A DNA stretch of 64,000 bases from Labrys miyagiensis (GCF_030160835.1 NZ_BSPC01000052.1:1-64000), one strand, 5' to 3'; positions 45,701-54,447 are shown, counted from the first letter of the stretch. The notes: generated by a model from the letters alone, not told the origin. A program made the numbers and translations.

Positions 45701-46267
45701 GAGCCAGCTCTTGCGGTCGGTTTCGGTGTCTGAATCCTGCGTGGTGTAGCGGCCGGCGGTGTCGATGAAGACGGCGTCCTCGGTGAACCACCAGTCGCAA
45801 TAGCGCGTGCCACCGCTACCCGCGATCGGGCCGGCATGAGCGGCCAGCGGGAATTTGAGGCCGCAATTCATCAGGGCCGTGGTCTTGCCGGCGCCGGGCG
45901 GTCCGACGATCAGATACCAGGGCAGTTCATAGAGGAAGTCGCCCTTGGCGCGCCGCGAGCCCTTGAGCGTGAGCAGGGCGTCCCGCATCTTCTCGGCGAG
46001 CACGACGGAGTCGGAACCATCGTCCTCGGGTTCCTGCACGGCGATATTCTCGGCGAGCGCCCGGGCGGATTGGCTGTGCTTGTAGATGTGCCAGGCCAGC
46101 CAGCAGAAATAGACCGCCAGCAACAGCCCTATCATCGCCAGCCGCAGCCAGTCATTGGCGAACGGCTCAACGCCGGCGACGGCAACCAGCGGCAGCACGA
46201 ACCAGATCACCGCGCACAGGGCGATAACGGCCAGGATGCTGACGATAAGGATGATCCAGCGCTTCAT
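42707..46267 (-). CDS. tssM: T6SS inner-membrane protein TssM (IcmF)
   Basis: A large (about 1186-residue) component of the trans-envelope complex. It has two N-terminal membrane spans (about 5-32 and 41-62), a cytosolic NTPase-like domain with intact Walker A GPPGAGKT (about 122-130), a third span near residue 440 (GYVLVAGVTLAALAGW), then a long periplasmic region ending in the IcmF C-terminal domain (WPGSSPDGTASITM, GAWALYRLL). It starts at ATG 46267 overlapping the tssL stop (TGATG); GTG one codon earlier is also possible. Confidence 0.94.
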   Translation of the reverse strand: MKRWIILIVSILAVIALCAVIWFVLPLVAVAGVEPFANDWLRLAMIGLLLAVYFCWLAWHIYKHSQSARALAENIAVQEPEDDGSDSVVLAEKMRDALLTLKGSRRAKGDFLYELPWYLIVGPPGAGKTTALMNCGLKFPLAAHAGPIAGSGGTRYCDWWFTEDAVFIDTAGRYTTQDSDTETDRKSWLAFLDLLKRHRERQPINGVLVAISIGDLLGLKEAELGAHAVAIRKRLAELNNRLQVDFPVYVIFTKADLIAGFMEYFGNLDSEERKAVWGATFQTKNKKENRVGDVGPEIDLLISRLTTELPDRLQEEPDPVSRVRLMGLPSQLATLKPTITRFLAQIFEPTRYQTSAALRGFYFSSGTQEGTPIDQLLGSLSRDLGLQAGASIAYSGRAKSYFLEHLLTKVVFGEAGWVSTNAAAVRRRFLLRTSGYVLVAGVTLAALAGWANSYYANKGLIDQTNVASASYAGDTAALLQEDPINDADFLRVIKPLDKLRAFPWGYDKVDTEPQVSETLGLGQQKHVGTASVAAYRDGLDRLLRPRILFYLEKHLADLQDKPDELYDPLKIYMMLGGDPTIPVQTNLIKDWMQGEWESLYPGEPNKAVRDSLNRHLDAMLSIESTPTRQIALDGTLVKSSQAALARLPLAERAFAIIRSEARGTTVKDWMVEIRGGPDATAVFSTNDGSDIAALGIPALFTYDGFYNLFLDKRDDVIQLLQNERWVLGDVGSTQAIDEQYRNLEPDLYNIYDREFLKTWTSVLGRLKLNSFADDQQDYATLRAASGAASPIKLLLESISSETKLTEARQAAGGNDINGKLADVAGKAAIRAAGRLGSLANKGLDAARKSAGRGGNVDPPFVPGAIIQQQFRRYQDFAEKKGDKSQIDLLVDQLKSLYQSVLDKQNVDGAAQGQKNMQDALSGINTLSSQLDPPFSTMFKVTMDEFYQKILVGKVEDLESDMKGTVTSECLKITGGKYPFDPKSKQDVPMGDFGRLFGPHGVFDTFYSQKLAALVDTSRPTAWAWKQTSQLSRQLSPDTLQQFQNASRIKEAFFTGAGSAPNVKLTLATLPASQKATSVTFEVNGAKMDSVFGVPTRHDFEWPGSSPDGTASITMPEADGKTPSMSFDGAWALYRLLQKGTFAQSNGKTTVSLVVGGTGVTYQLTVDSTENPFTLLSKFKFACPKDL

Positions 46268-47742
46268 CACATATCCTCGCGCGGGATGAACACTTCGACG
46301 CGCCGGTTCCTGGCCCTGCCTTCGGCGGTGTTGCTCATGTCGATCGGCGCCGTGTCGGCAAGCCCGGCCGTGGTCAGGCGCTTGGGATCAGAGACGCCCT
46401 GGACGAGGATCTGCTCAACTGCTTGCGCGCGCTGCTCGGAGAGCTGCTGGTTGTCCTTGTACCGCACGGTGGCGCGAACCGGGGTGTTGTCGGTATGGCC
46501 GACGATGCGGATCTGGCCTGGCTCCTTGTCGAGTGCGGCGGCGATATGGCCGATGACCGGGATGGCGTCGGCGCGTATCGTGGTGCTTCCCTTGTCGAAC
46601 AGGGAATCGTTCAGGAGTCGCACGACGATGTCCTTGCCGTAATAGTCGGCTGACACCTTGCTGGCGGCGATGTCGTCCTTCAGGCGCTCTCGGATGCGTT
46701 GGAGCTGGGTGGTGACCGGGATTGGCGGTGGCGGTGGCGGCGGCGCCGGAACGGTCCTGTAGATGTTGATGTCGGTGGCGGGATGGAGCGTCAGCAATGT
46801 CGCGCTGGCCGTATCGGACAGATCCCCGAGCAGCCAGCGAAAGGCCAGGAAGCTGACGAGCAGCAGGCCGGCCGCCACCGAAGTGACTGCCCAGAGCGGG
46901 ACGGCCTGCCGCACATAGGCGGCGGCGATATCCTGGCCCCGCCAGTGCGGCGAGATGTCGTCCGTTAGGCGCGCCTCGCGGGTCCGCAGCGTCTCATAGA
47001 TGTCGCGGCGGATCTGCTGGTGCTGGACGTCGCCGCCCGCAACACGGTACTTGCCTTCGAAGCCCAACGACATGCAGGCATGCATGAGGCCGAGAAGATT
47101 GTGATTGATCTGCGGACTTTGCCGCAGCTTGGTCAACTCGTCGAAAAAGCCGACGCCGCTGTCGCGAACCTGGAAATAACGGCTCAGCATGCTGTACTGC
47201 GTCCATAGATTCCGATCGGAGCTCGGAAGGTTCTGGACGATGTCGTCGGCGGTGGCGCACACGACATATTTGGCGGTGCGAACCTGCGGTTCCGGGATGT
47301 TCTGCCCGTGGAGCACCGTTTCGAAGTTCTCGATCCCCAGCGCCACCGTATTCATCATGGGGGCGACCTGGGGGACCTGTCTTGCAATGCGGATATTGGC
47401 GAGCACGAGGAGCAACGGCATTGCTGCTTCGAGGATGGGATTGGGGCCGCCCGTCTTGTCGCTGGCGCCGAGCGACGCGAGATCGATCGCGGAAGGCCCG
47501 AGCGGCAGCGGAGCCTGTTGCCGAGCTGTTTCAGGCACCGGCTGATAGGGTGGCGGTGGATTTCCCGCGCCGGCCGCCACGCGCGCGCCGCCCCAGATGT
47601 CCTGGGCGGGAGCAGGGGTAGGGGATGGCGTCCCGCCGGCATAAGGCACGGCGCGGCCGTCGCGCCGCCCCCCAGGATTCGGCTTGATGACCGTCTTTTC
47701 GGATTCGGGGTTAGACCCGAACGGGCCCTTGCCGTTCGTCAT
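46267..47742 (-). CDS. tssL: T6SS inner-membrane protein TssL with C-terminal OmpA/peptidoglycan-binding domain
   Basis: A 491-residue protein. The proline-rich cytosolic tail (1-100) holds ESEKTVIKP with Thr17, a candidate kinase target. The DotU/TssL domain (about 105-275) shows NPILEAAMPLLLVLANI, YVVCATADDIVQNL and NLLGLMHACMSLGFEGKYRV. One membrane span follows (WAVTSVAAGLLLVSFLAF), then a polyproline linker and an OmpA-like domain (IRIVGHTDNTPV, NQQLSEQRAQAV, GRARNRRVEVFI) that grips peptidoglycan. The start at 47742 leaves 11 bp to the tssK stop. Confidence 0.94.
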   Translation of the reverse strand: MTNGKGPFGSNPESEKTVIKPNPGGRRDGRAVPYAGGTPSPTPAPAQDIWGGARVAAGAGNPPPPYQPVPETARQQAPLPLGPSAIDLASLGASDKTGGPNPILEAAMPLLLVLANIRIARQVPQVAPMMNTVALGIENFETVLHGQNIPEPQVRTAKYVVCATADDIVQNLPSSDRNLWTQYSMLSRYFQVRDSGVGFFDELTKLRQSPQINHNLLGLMHACMSLGFEGKYRVAGGDVQHQQIRRDIYETLRTREARLTDDISPHWRGQDIAAAYVRQAVPLWAVTSVAAGLLLVSFLAFRWLLGDLSDTASATLLTLHPATDINIYRTVPAPPPPPPPIPVTTQLQRIRERLKDDIAASKVSADYYGKDIVVRLLNDSLFDKGSTTIRADAIPVIGHIAAALDKEPGQIRIVGHTDNTPVRATVRYKDNQQLSEQRAQAVEQILVQGVSDPKRLTTAGLADTAPIDMSNTAEGRARNRRVEVFIPREDM

Positions 47743-47753
47743 TGGCCCACATC

Positions 47754-49088
47754 CTATTTCACGTCTTCCTTGACGACCCACAGATTGAGCTCAAGCCCGG
47801 GCCAGTCGCCCGAGAAGTGCATGCCGATGCCACTTGCCGTGCTGAATTCGGGCCAGAGCGGCGACATGCGGTCGAGCGCGAAATAGACGTGGCTGGTGAT
47901 CGCCCGGATTTGCGCCGGCGGTGTCGGCAGATGAATGAGCGCGATGCCGGGAAGGTGTGCCTGCACGATCTCGTTCATGCGCGTATTGGGGCCGACCTTG
48001 AAGAGAGCGGGAAACTGCGTCTGCAGTTCGGTGAGCGAGCGCTGCGCCGCCACTTCGAGGATGAAGGTCGAGGCCCGGAACAGATTGCGGTCGGTGACCG
48101 TCGCCAGAAAGGCGTTCGTTGCCTTTTCGACGATTTCGAGGCGGATGGCGCGGCTGATGTCGACGCTGAGGAAGCGCTGGATGTCGGCCAAAACCGGCGC
48201 GAAGGTGCCGCCGGGATTGTCGTGGTCATAGGCCGGGTATTCATTGGCGCGCCGCTCGCGAGTGGAGTAGGTGGCCAATTCGCCAGCCAGGCGCAGCAGT
48301 TCGAGATAGAGCCGCTCGGGATGGGTGTATTTCGAGCGCCGCATGTGCCGCAAGGCCGGGATTTCGCGGTTCAGCATTTGCAGAACGAAATAATCCACGC
48401 TCTGCATGCCGCTGCCGGAGCGCGGGTCCGAGGCGTAGCGCGCCAGTTCGTCGAGCTTGGTCTCCACCCAGCCGATCACGCGGTCGAGCCAGCCGGTGAC
48501 GGCGGCATGCGCGGCGACCACCAGGACGGGTGGCGCAAAGCGCTCGTCGAAGACGATGGTCTTGTCGTTGACCTCGATGATCCGGGCGCAGAGCATATTG
48601 ACGAAGCCCGGCTTTGCCGTCCTGCGGATCTCATAGCTGAAGCGCGGCACCGCGATATCGATCTCTTCCTCGATCTGCATCGCGGACGCGGCATCGATCA
48701 GGGTCTCCGAATTGACCACATAGCGGCTGCCGCTTTCCGACTCCGGTTCATCGACCTCGCGGCTGTTGGGTTGGGCCATCGGCATGCACAGCCAGACGAA
48801 GAGCCCGGCGGCGTTCTCGGGCACGGCGGCAGGAGGTGGCGGCGGGCAGTCGCCCGGAAAGCGGAATGGGGTTCCATCCGGCAGGATTCCGGCGGCGCGG
48901 CGCAAGCCGAACTTGCTTTGCTGCGCCAGATCGCGGTCGATCTCGACCTCGCTGAATCCCCAGGGATAGGGCGTGATCTGGCTGGTGCGGCTCTCGAGCA
49001 AATGCTCGAGATAGCGGTCGCCCTGCTGCAAGTGATGCGGTCGGAGGAACAGGCCCTCTGACCAAGCGACTTTGCTATACCAGGACAT
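47754..49088 (-). CDS. tssK: T6SS baseplate-membrane connector TssK
   Basis: A 444-residue protein linking the baseplate to the TssL/TssM complex. The N-terminus KVAWSEGLFLRPHHLQQGDRY is diagnostic, followed by PYPWGFSEVEIDRDL, GILPDGTPFRFP and YLELLRLAGELATY. Start MSWYSKVAW at 49088. First gene of the minus-strand tssK-tssL-tssM operon. Confidence 0.94.
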   Translation of the reverse strand: MSWYSKVAWSEGLFLRPHHLQQGDRYLEHLLESRTSQITPYPWGFSEVEIDRDLAQQSKFGLRRAAGILPDGTPFRFPGDCPPPPPAAVPENAAGLFVWLCMPMAQPNSREVDEPESESGSRYVVNSETLIDAASAMQIEEEIDIAVPRFSYEIRRTAKPGFVNMLCARIIEVNDKTIVFDERFAPPVLVVAAHAAVTGWLDRVIGWVETKLDELARYASDPRSGSGMQSVDYFVLQMLNREIPALRHMRRSKYTHPERLYLELLRLAGELATYSTRERRANEYPAYDHDNPGGTFAPVLADIQRFLSVDISRAIRLEIVEKATNAFLATVTDRNLFRASTFILEVAAQRSLTELQTQFPALFKVGPNTRMNEIVQAHLPGIALIHLPTPPAQIRAITSHVYFALDRMSPLWPEFSTASGIGMHFSGDWPGLELNLWVVKEDVK

Positions 49089-49302
49089 TTGCGAGCCGCC
49101 CGAAGGATCTGGATGTGGGATTGCCAAGCCTGGCAAACGTATCGCAAGGCCTCACCAAAAAAGCTATCGGCCGTTGCCCGAGCGAATTCTCACGGCTCGT
49201 TCCAAACTCTGCCACAGGACCTGAGGAAGTCAAGCTGTTCGCCATTTTACACCCGACCGACCTTCGCAGGTTAGAAGAAGTGTCTGGCTTATTCCTCCCC
49301 CA

Positions 49303-49827
49303 TTGAGAGGTAGACAGAAGCGGGCGCTGCGGATACCAATTTCCCTGGTCACACGGTGCAGTAGATTGACGCGCTTGATCCTGTTTCCTGGATACTGGCA
49401 TTGGCGCACGCTTGGCTTTGCCACGGTGCTGTTTGCCTTGTTTCTTGTCCAGCGCAACGAGGCTCACGCGGCGCTCAAGGTGTGCAACCAATCGGTGACA
49501 TTGTACAATGTCGCCGTTGGTGCCCAAGTGAACCAGACGTTCAAGACTCAGGGCTGGTGGACGCTGCCGGCCAGCACCTGCGTCACCCCTATCAAGGAGG
49601 ATCTGGAGGCCGAGTATGTTTATGTCTACGCGATGACTGCGACCGGAGACAGCGCGTTCGAGGGCGGTTCGGAGATGTGTGTCGATACCAAGCGCTTCGA
49701 GATCGAGAAGACTCAGGGCCAGCCGTGGGATTGCTGGGTACACGGCTTCCAGCAGGTCAAGTTCAAGGAGATCGACACCGGCAATGCCAGCTCATGGACG
49801 GTGTTCATACGCGGCACGACACCCTAG
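49303..49827 (+). CDS. Secreted DUF1036 protein
   Basis: About 150-174 residues depending on start (TTG at 49303 as drawn; TTG codons at 49366 or 49375 also fit, and no ATG is available). A hydrophobic segment (GFATVLFALFLVQRNEAHA) is a signal peptide. The mature part matches DUF1036: LKVCNQSVTLYNVAVG, GWWTLPASTCVTPIKEDL, YVYVYAMTATG, CVDTKRFEI and the end SSWTVFIRG. Function unknown. Its TAG stop forms the edge of the next repeat. Confidence 0.75.
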   Translation: MRGRQKRALRIPISLVTRCSRLTRLILFPGYWHWRTLGFATVLFALFLVQRNEAHAALKVCNQSVTLYNVAVGAQVNQTFKTQGWWTLPASTCVTPIKEDLEAEYVYVYAMTATGDSAFEGGSEMCVDTKRFEIEKTQGQPWDCWVHGFQQVKFKEIDTGNASSWTVFIRGTTP

Positions 49828-49928
49828 GGCAAAGCGCGCTTAAGCGTAAACGCTGCATTGCTCGAACTCTTTGCTTCGGCGTGTCTTTGCGAGACTTGAC
49901 GATTCCCTCGGATCATAAAGCGCTTTAG
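49826..49928. repeat. T6SS intergenic two-hairpin repeat, copy 2
   Basis: Starts AGGGCAAAGCGCGCTTAAGC and ends CATAAAGCGCTTTAG, same orientation as the copy at 30079. The element begins inside the DUF1036 stop codon (TAG 49825-49827). Confidence 0.65.
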
Positions 49929-49958
49929 CGAAAAATTCCCGGAGACCATTTCCTGGCC

Positions 49959-52400
49959 ATGGACGAGAAGACTGTCATCGTAGGGCAGACCAATCCCAAG
50001 CCGGCCGATGGTGAGAACCAGGCGGCGCAGCCGAAGGCCGACCCGTCCCCGGAAGACAGCAACGCCACCATCATCGTGCCTGTCCGGCCGGCTGCGGGGC
50101 GCGATCTCGGAAAGGCCGCGAGGTCGGCCGGGAAGGCCGCTGCACCAGCGAAGGGCAAGGCCAAGCCGGATGAAAAGCCCGTCCAAAAGCCGGCCACACC
50201 AGCCCAACGCAGGGCAAGCGTTCCGGTCTATGGTGCGATGCTGGTGGCCTTGCTGTTCCTTGGTTTCGGATCGGCCTTGACGAGCATCTACATTTTCTCG
50301 CCCGGTCGAAATCAGCAGCAGGCCGCGGTGTCCGACAGCGACCTCCAGGCCAACCTGGTCGCGGTTCCGTCCGAGGGCAGCGAGGACGAGGACGCCAAGC
50401 TGATCAGGGACGCGACCAAGCCGCGCATCTTCGACCTGAGCGGCGATCCGGTGATCATCCCGCAACTCGCCAGCGCGCCGCGTGTGCTCTTGAAGCTGGC
50501 GAGCGATACGCAACGCAAGGCGGCGGGCGATCTGGGCATCAAGGGTGATGTCTTCCGGCTGAGCGATGTGCTCGATGCACCGACCCCCAAGGCGCAGCTC
50601 GCCCTCCTGGGTTCGCAGGACGACATCGCCGTCGCGCAGGACGCGCTTCAGCGAGCTTCCAGCGACGATACAGGCAATGGGGGTGGGACGGACGGCGCCG
50701 TGGGCTCCTCGACGGTTGACGCGTCGGGCCCTGGCCCCGGCGATCGCGTGGCGAATTTCGCCCAGACGGCCAAGGCGTCGATCAACCTGTCGGACGCTCT
50801 CAAGGGTCTCGGGCTCGACGCCCAGCAGGCAATCACGGCGGGAGCGGCCTTCGGTTCGTTCTACAGCGGCCAGACCCTGCAGAGCGGCGATCGCTACGCG
50901 GTGCGCGCGGTGCCGATGGATAGCGATCCCAATCACCTCCAGCCCGTGCAGGTTTCAGTCTACAGCAAGAACGACCTGGTCGGCTCCATCGCCCTCAGCG
51001 AAGCCGGCACCTATACCGAATCCGACGATCCCTGGTCCCAGCGCGATCCCTTTGCCGCGCCGCTGATGCCCTTGAAGGTCAATCCGGAAGACCAGCCCCG
51101 CTTGCTCGATGCGATCTATCTCGCCGCGCTTCGCAACCGGCTGCCCACGCCGGTGATTGGCGAAACGATCATGCTGTTGTCGCGGGCGCAGGATCTCGAG
51201 CAGAACGTACAGGAGGGCGATACCATCACGATCATCTATTCCCCGGCGCCCCGCGACACGAAACAGGGCCTGGGGCGTATCGTCTTCGTGAAAATCAATC
51301 GGAAGCAAGCGGAAAGCCTCGACTGCTACGTGATGCAATCGCAACCGGGCGCGCAATATCAATGCGTGTCGTCTGGCGGGCAGGCCAGCGTCCCGGACAA
51401 CAGCATGGTCACCCCCGTCAGCGGCGTGATCGTCGCAAAGTTTGGGTCGCAAGACTCGAACGGCGCAGCCGCCGGGGACAACACGAACTACGGCATGGAT
51501 TGGACGGCTCCCATCGGTTCACCCGTGGTGGCGGCATTCGACGGCCAGGTCACCGCGATCGGAAACGAGAGCGAATTCGGAACGGTCGTGCGGCTGTCGC
51601 ATGACGGCGGCAAGACCTCCATGTACGGCTATCTGTCGCGTGTGGAGACGGGGTTGGCCGTCGGCAGCGCGGTAAAGGCCGGGCAGGTCATCGGCTATGT
51701 CGGTACGCCAGCCACGAGCCGCGAACCGCGCCTGCATTTCGAGGTCCGCCAGAATGGCCAGGCGGTCGATCCCGTCACAGAAGCGCAGCCCAGTACCGGC
51801 ACCAACAATGCGGTCGACCAGTTCGTCGGCCAGATCATCCATATTGAAAGCGCCAACAGATGCAATGCCAGCAACCCGCTCTCGACGGCGGTTGGGCTCG
51901 GCCAGTTCATCGAATCCACCTGGATGACGACGATCAAGCTCCATCGTCCGGACTTGCTCGTCGGCCACACCCGCCAGGAGGTGCTGGCGATGCGTACCAA
52001 TTGCGATCTCTCGCGGGCGATGACAGCCGCCTTTACGCGTGACAATGCTGCTGTTGTCCGGCAGGCCGGTCATACCGTCACCCCCGGCAATTTGTATCTG
52101 GCCCATTTTCTCGGTGTCGGCGGTGCGGTGAAAGTGCTGGGCAGCCAGCCGAGTCTTCTGATTTCGGACGTGTTCGGCGCCGCGCATGTGCGTGCCAATC
52201 CCTTCGAGGCGGGAAAAACCATCGGCTATCTGATCTCGTGGGCCGCCAAGAAGATGGGCGCCGCGCCATCCGGCGGCTCGGCACCGTCCCAGGATTCAGG
52301 GACTGGCACCGCCACGGCCAACAACGAACCTCTGGCGAAGTTCGCCAGCGATCCCGTCTTCGCCGCGCTCAAGACGGGCGTGACGGCTTTGCTACAATAG
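49959..52400 (+). CDS. Membrane-anchored M23-like plus lytic-transglycosylase protein of the T6SS locus
   Basis: An 813-residue protein with no cleavable signal. Its cytosolic tail begins MDEKTVIVGQ and also holds NATIIVP. One span (about 88-112) leads to a large periplasmic part. Residues about 475-610 are a LytM/M23-like fold: YGMDWTAPIGSPVVAAFDGQV and RLHFEVRQNG. Residues about 625-760 are an SLT-like lysozyme fold with the candidate catalytic Glu in IIHIESANRC and GLGQFIESTW. In the M23 part the first zinc His (HxxxD) is Asn, and the catalytic HxH reads RLH. It probably opens murein for the secretion apparatus, with the SLT domain doing the chemistry. Confidence 0.75.
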   Translation: MDEKTVIVGQTNPKPADGENQAAQPKADPSPEDSNATIIVPVRPAAGRDLGKAARSAGKAAAPAKGKAKPDEKPVQKPATPAQRRASVPVYGAMLVALLFLGFGSALTSIYIFSPGRNQQQAAVSDSDLQANLVAVPSEGSEDEDAKLIRDATKPRIFDLSGDPVIIPQLASAPRVLLKLASDTQRKAAGDLGIKGDVFRLSDVLDAPTPKAQLALLGSQDDIAVAQDALQRASSDDTGNGGGTDGAVGSSTVDASGPGPGDRVANFAQTAKASINLSDALKGLGLDAQQAITAGAAFGSFYSGQTLQSGDRYAVRAVPMDSDPNHLQPVQVSVYSKNDLVGSIALSEAGTYTESDDPWSQRDPFAAPLMPLKVNPEDQPRLLDAIYLAALRNRLPTPVIGETIMLLSRAQDLEQNVQEGDTITIIYSPAPRDTKQGLGRIVFVKINRKQAESLDCYVMQSQPGAQYQCVSSGGQASVPDNSMVTPVSGVIVAKFGSQDSNGAAAGDNTNYGMDWTAPIGSPVVAAFDGQVTAIGNESEFGTVVRLSHDGGKTSMYGYLSRVETGLAVGSAVKAGQVIGYVGTPATSREPRLHFEVRQNGQAVDPVTEAQPSTGTNNAVDQFVGQIIHIESANRCNASNPLSTAVGLGQFIESTWMTTIKLHRPDLLVGHTRQEVLAMRTNCDLSRAMTAAFTRDNAAVVRQAGHTVTPGNLYLAHFLGVGGAVKVLGSQPSLLISDVFGAAHVRANPFEAGKTIGYLISWAAKKMGAAPSGGSAPSQDSGTGTATANNEPLAKFASDPVFAALKTGVTALLQ

Positions 52401-52426
52401 CCATCGAGCAGCGGATGCGCCCTCGT

Positions 52427-52530
52427 CTAAAGCGTTTTACGATTTGACGGAATCGGCAAGAATCGCAAAAACGCGTCGAACCAAAGAGTTAGAGCAATGC
52501 AGCGTTTACGCTTAAAGGCGCTTTGCTCTA
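52427..52530. repeat. T6SS intergenic two-hairpin repeat, inverted copy
   Basis: Starts CTAAAGCGTTTTACGATTTG and ends GGCGCTTTGCTCTA. Lies between the convergent M23/SLT and FHA genes; the edge CTA (52528-52530) is the reverse complement of the FHA gene's TAG stop. Confidence 0.7.
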
Positions 52531-53853
52531 TGAATGCCTGTTGCGCGTGGCTGCGCTCAGTTTGTCATATTGCTCGGCGTAGAGATCGAGGAAGGCGCCG
52601 AGCATGCCATGCTCGCGGCGGCCCACCCTGGCGAGCCAGCGTTCGGTGTAGAGATCCCAATATCGGCTCTTGCCGGAGGACAACAGGGATTTCTTGGCAT
52701 CCCCCGCGCTCTTGATCGCCTCGGGCGACAATTCGTCGAAGAGTTCCGTGAGAGCCGCCTGCATCGACGCTAGGAAGGCGACTTGGTGCATCTTGAGGTC
52801 CCCGAAGGCGTTCTCGAGCGCCGCCCTGGCGTCGAGATAGCCGCGGGTCTTCGGACCAAGCATCACCCGCAGGGCCTCCTCGGGCGTTGGCATGAATTTC
52901 AGGGGATTGTTGTCGTCGGCACTGATCATTGTGCGGTTGCCGCTGCGCGACAGGGCCTTGGCCTCGGCCCGTGCGCGCAGCATCGCCATGATGTGCAGGC
53001 AGGCGAGGTTCAGGAGCCGTCCGGCGTCCTCGGCCACATCGCCGGCATCGGCACCCGTGAGGAGGCCCTCGGGGATTCCGGCGCCGGCTGCAAACCGGCG
53101 AATGAACTCGCTTGATCCAACCTCTGCCGAAGGCGAGGGCGCCGGCGTGTTCCGCGCCATGGCCGGCTTCGGTGCATCGATCGGATCCCTGGGAATGAAC
53201 GCCGGCACCGGTGCCTCGTTCGCAGGCGGCTCGGCCCTGGACGGCGGGGCCGACAGGTCGTCATCGCTTCCCCAGGGGCTGTTGGCCGGCAGCGGCGTGG
53301 GAAAGGCGGGCGTCGGCTTGCGTATCGCTTCTGGCTTCTCGAAAGGCGGCGGCACATAGGCTGCCTGATGCAGGAAATCCGGCCCTTGCTCGGCTTCCCG
53401 CAACGGCGGCAAGAGTTCGCGGGCATCGATGGGAGGGGGCGGCTCACGCGGGCTGTCCCAGATGCCAGAGCCCGAAGGCAGGCTTGGGCTCTGGACGAAG
53501 GAGGGGGGAACCGGCTGCGCGAGCGGCGGAGGGGGCTGCGCAAGCTTGACGGATACGGCCAGCACATAGTCGCCGACCGATAGCCTGTCGCCGTCAGCCA
53601 GGCGGTAGGGGCTTTGCAGGCGCTTGCCGGCACCATTGAGGAAGGTGCCGTTCGTCGACGTATCGGTCAGCCAATAAGCGCCGTCGTAGAAGCGAACTTC
53701 GCAATGCTTGCCGGATATCACCTTGTTTCGGTCGGGCAGTGTCCAGTCGAGATGCTGGTCACGCCCGAAATCGAAACCGCGCTTGTCGATCGTGAACTCC
53801 AACGGCCCGCCGTCGGGCAGGCGATCATAGTTCTCGATCCTGAGCGTCAGCAT
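52528..53853 (-). CDS. tagH: T6SS FHA-domain protein (Fha/TagH)
   Basis: A 441-residue cytosolic protein. The FHA domain (about 20-100) has the phosphothreonine-contact residues: R31 in FGRDQ, S47 in VISGKH and TSTNGTFLN (65-73). A proline-rich linker (about 108-240) leads to the TagH C-terminal domain (EFIRRFAAGAGIPEGLL, LARVGRREHGMLGAFLDLYAEQY). In Agrobacterium-type systems Fha binds phospho-TssL and triggers assembly. The gene is upstream-coupled to a DUF6931-like gene 42 bp away. Confidence 0.92.
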   Translation of the reverse strand: MLTLRIENYDRLPDGGPLEFTIDKRGFDFGRDQHLDWTLPDRNKVISGKHCEVRFYDGAYWLTDTSTNGTFLNGAGKRLQSPYRLADGDRLSVGDYVLAVSVKLAQPPPPLAQPVPPSFVQSPSLPSGSGIWDSPREPPPPIDARELLPPLREAEQGPDFLHQAAYVPPPFEKPEAIRKPTPAFPTPLPANSPWGSDDDLSAPPSRAEPPANEAPVPAFIPRDPIDAPKPAMARNTPAPSPSAEVGSSEFIRRFAAGAGIPEGLLTGADAGDVAEDAGRLLNLACLHIMAMLRARAEAKALSRSGNRTMISADDNNPLKFMPTPEEALRVMLGPKTRGYLDARAALENAFGDLKMHQVAFLASMQAALTELFDELSPEAIKSAGDAKKSLLSSGKSRYWDLYTERWLARVGRREHGMLGAFLDLYAEQYDKLSAATRNRHS

Positions 53854-53895
53854 TGGCGTTGCAGAGTCCTACTTAAACAAACTATCGAAAATCAA

Positions 53896-54447
53896 TCAGG
53901 CGCTGCCGCGGCGCAGGAGCGCCACGGCATCACCAACCAGTTCTTCCATCTTGTCGGGCTGCTTCGCCAGGGGCAGGCTGGCGATGAGCAGGGTCAGCCC
54001 GACATTCACGGCATGGCCCGTTAGGTGCGGCGGCGGGGGGACAGGCTGTTCGGTATTGGGCGACAGATTGCCGCCGCTCCAGCCCGCCGCCAGCGCGGCC
54101 CAGGCGCTGGCCCCCTTGAGCGGATCCTCCATGCCGCCGTCGAGCGCCGCGCGGCGGGTCGCCTCCATGGGCGCCTTCAGCCATTCCTCGGCCAGCCGCA
54201 GCAGAGCCGCGTCGGCCCCGTTCGGCTGCGGTGCCTGCTGGCGCAGCGCCAGGCACAACCACTGAACCGCCTCGCGACGCGGCAGCACAAAGGCACAAAA
54301 TGCCATCGCCTTCCGCACGCTTCCTTGCGCTATCAAACTGTCAATGAACGCGAAGGGGTCAAGTTCGAGGTTGCCGGAAAACTCGCCACGCAGGTTCGGG
54401 AAGGCGTCGATCACTTGTCGCGCCGTCGAGAACCGAAGATGCTTCAT
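53896..54447 (-). CDS. T6SS-associated DUF6931-like protein
   Basis: A 183-residue cytosolic protein with FSTARQVIDAFPNLRGEF, DPFAFIDSLIAQGSVRKAMAFCAFVLPRREAVQWLCLA and a proline-rich segment before a C-terminal hydrophobic helix (NVGLTLLIASLPLA). The LPRREAVQW block matches what I recall of DUF6931, a family seen in T6SS loci, usually near Fha. The molecular role is unknown. It is the first gene of the two-gene unit with tagH. Confidence 0.65.
   Translation of the reverse strand: MKHLRFSTARQVIDAFPNLRGEFSGNLELDPFAFIDSLIAQGSVRKAMAFCAFVLPRREAVQWLCLALRQQAPQPNGADAALLRLAEEWLKAPMEATRRAALDGGMEDPLKGASAWAALAAGWSGGNLSPNTEQPVPPPPHLTGHAVNVGLTLLIASLPLAKQPDKMEELVGDAVALLRRGSA

Noticed and set aside
49959-52400. 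Reading the M23/SLT protein as a secreted T6SS effector
   Set aside because: It has a membrane anchor and long cytosolic tail, and is located among structural and regulatory genes; an assembly role is more likely.
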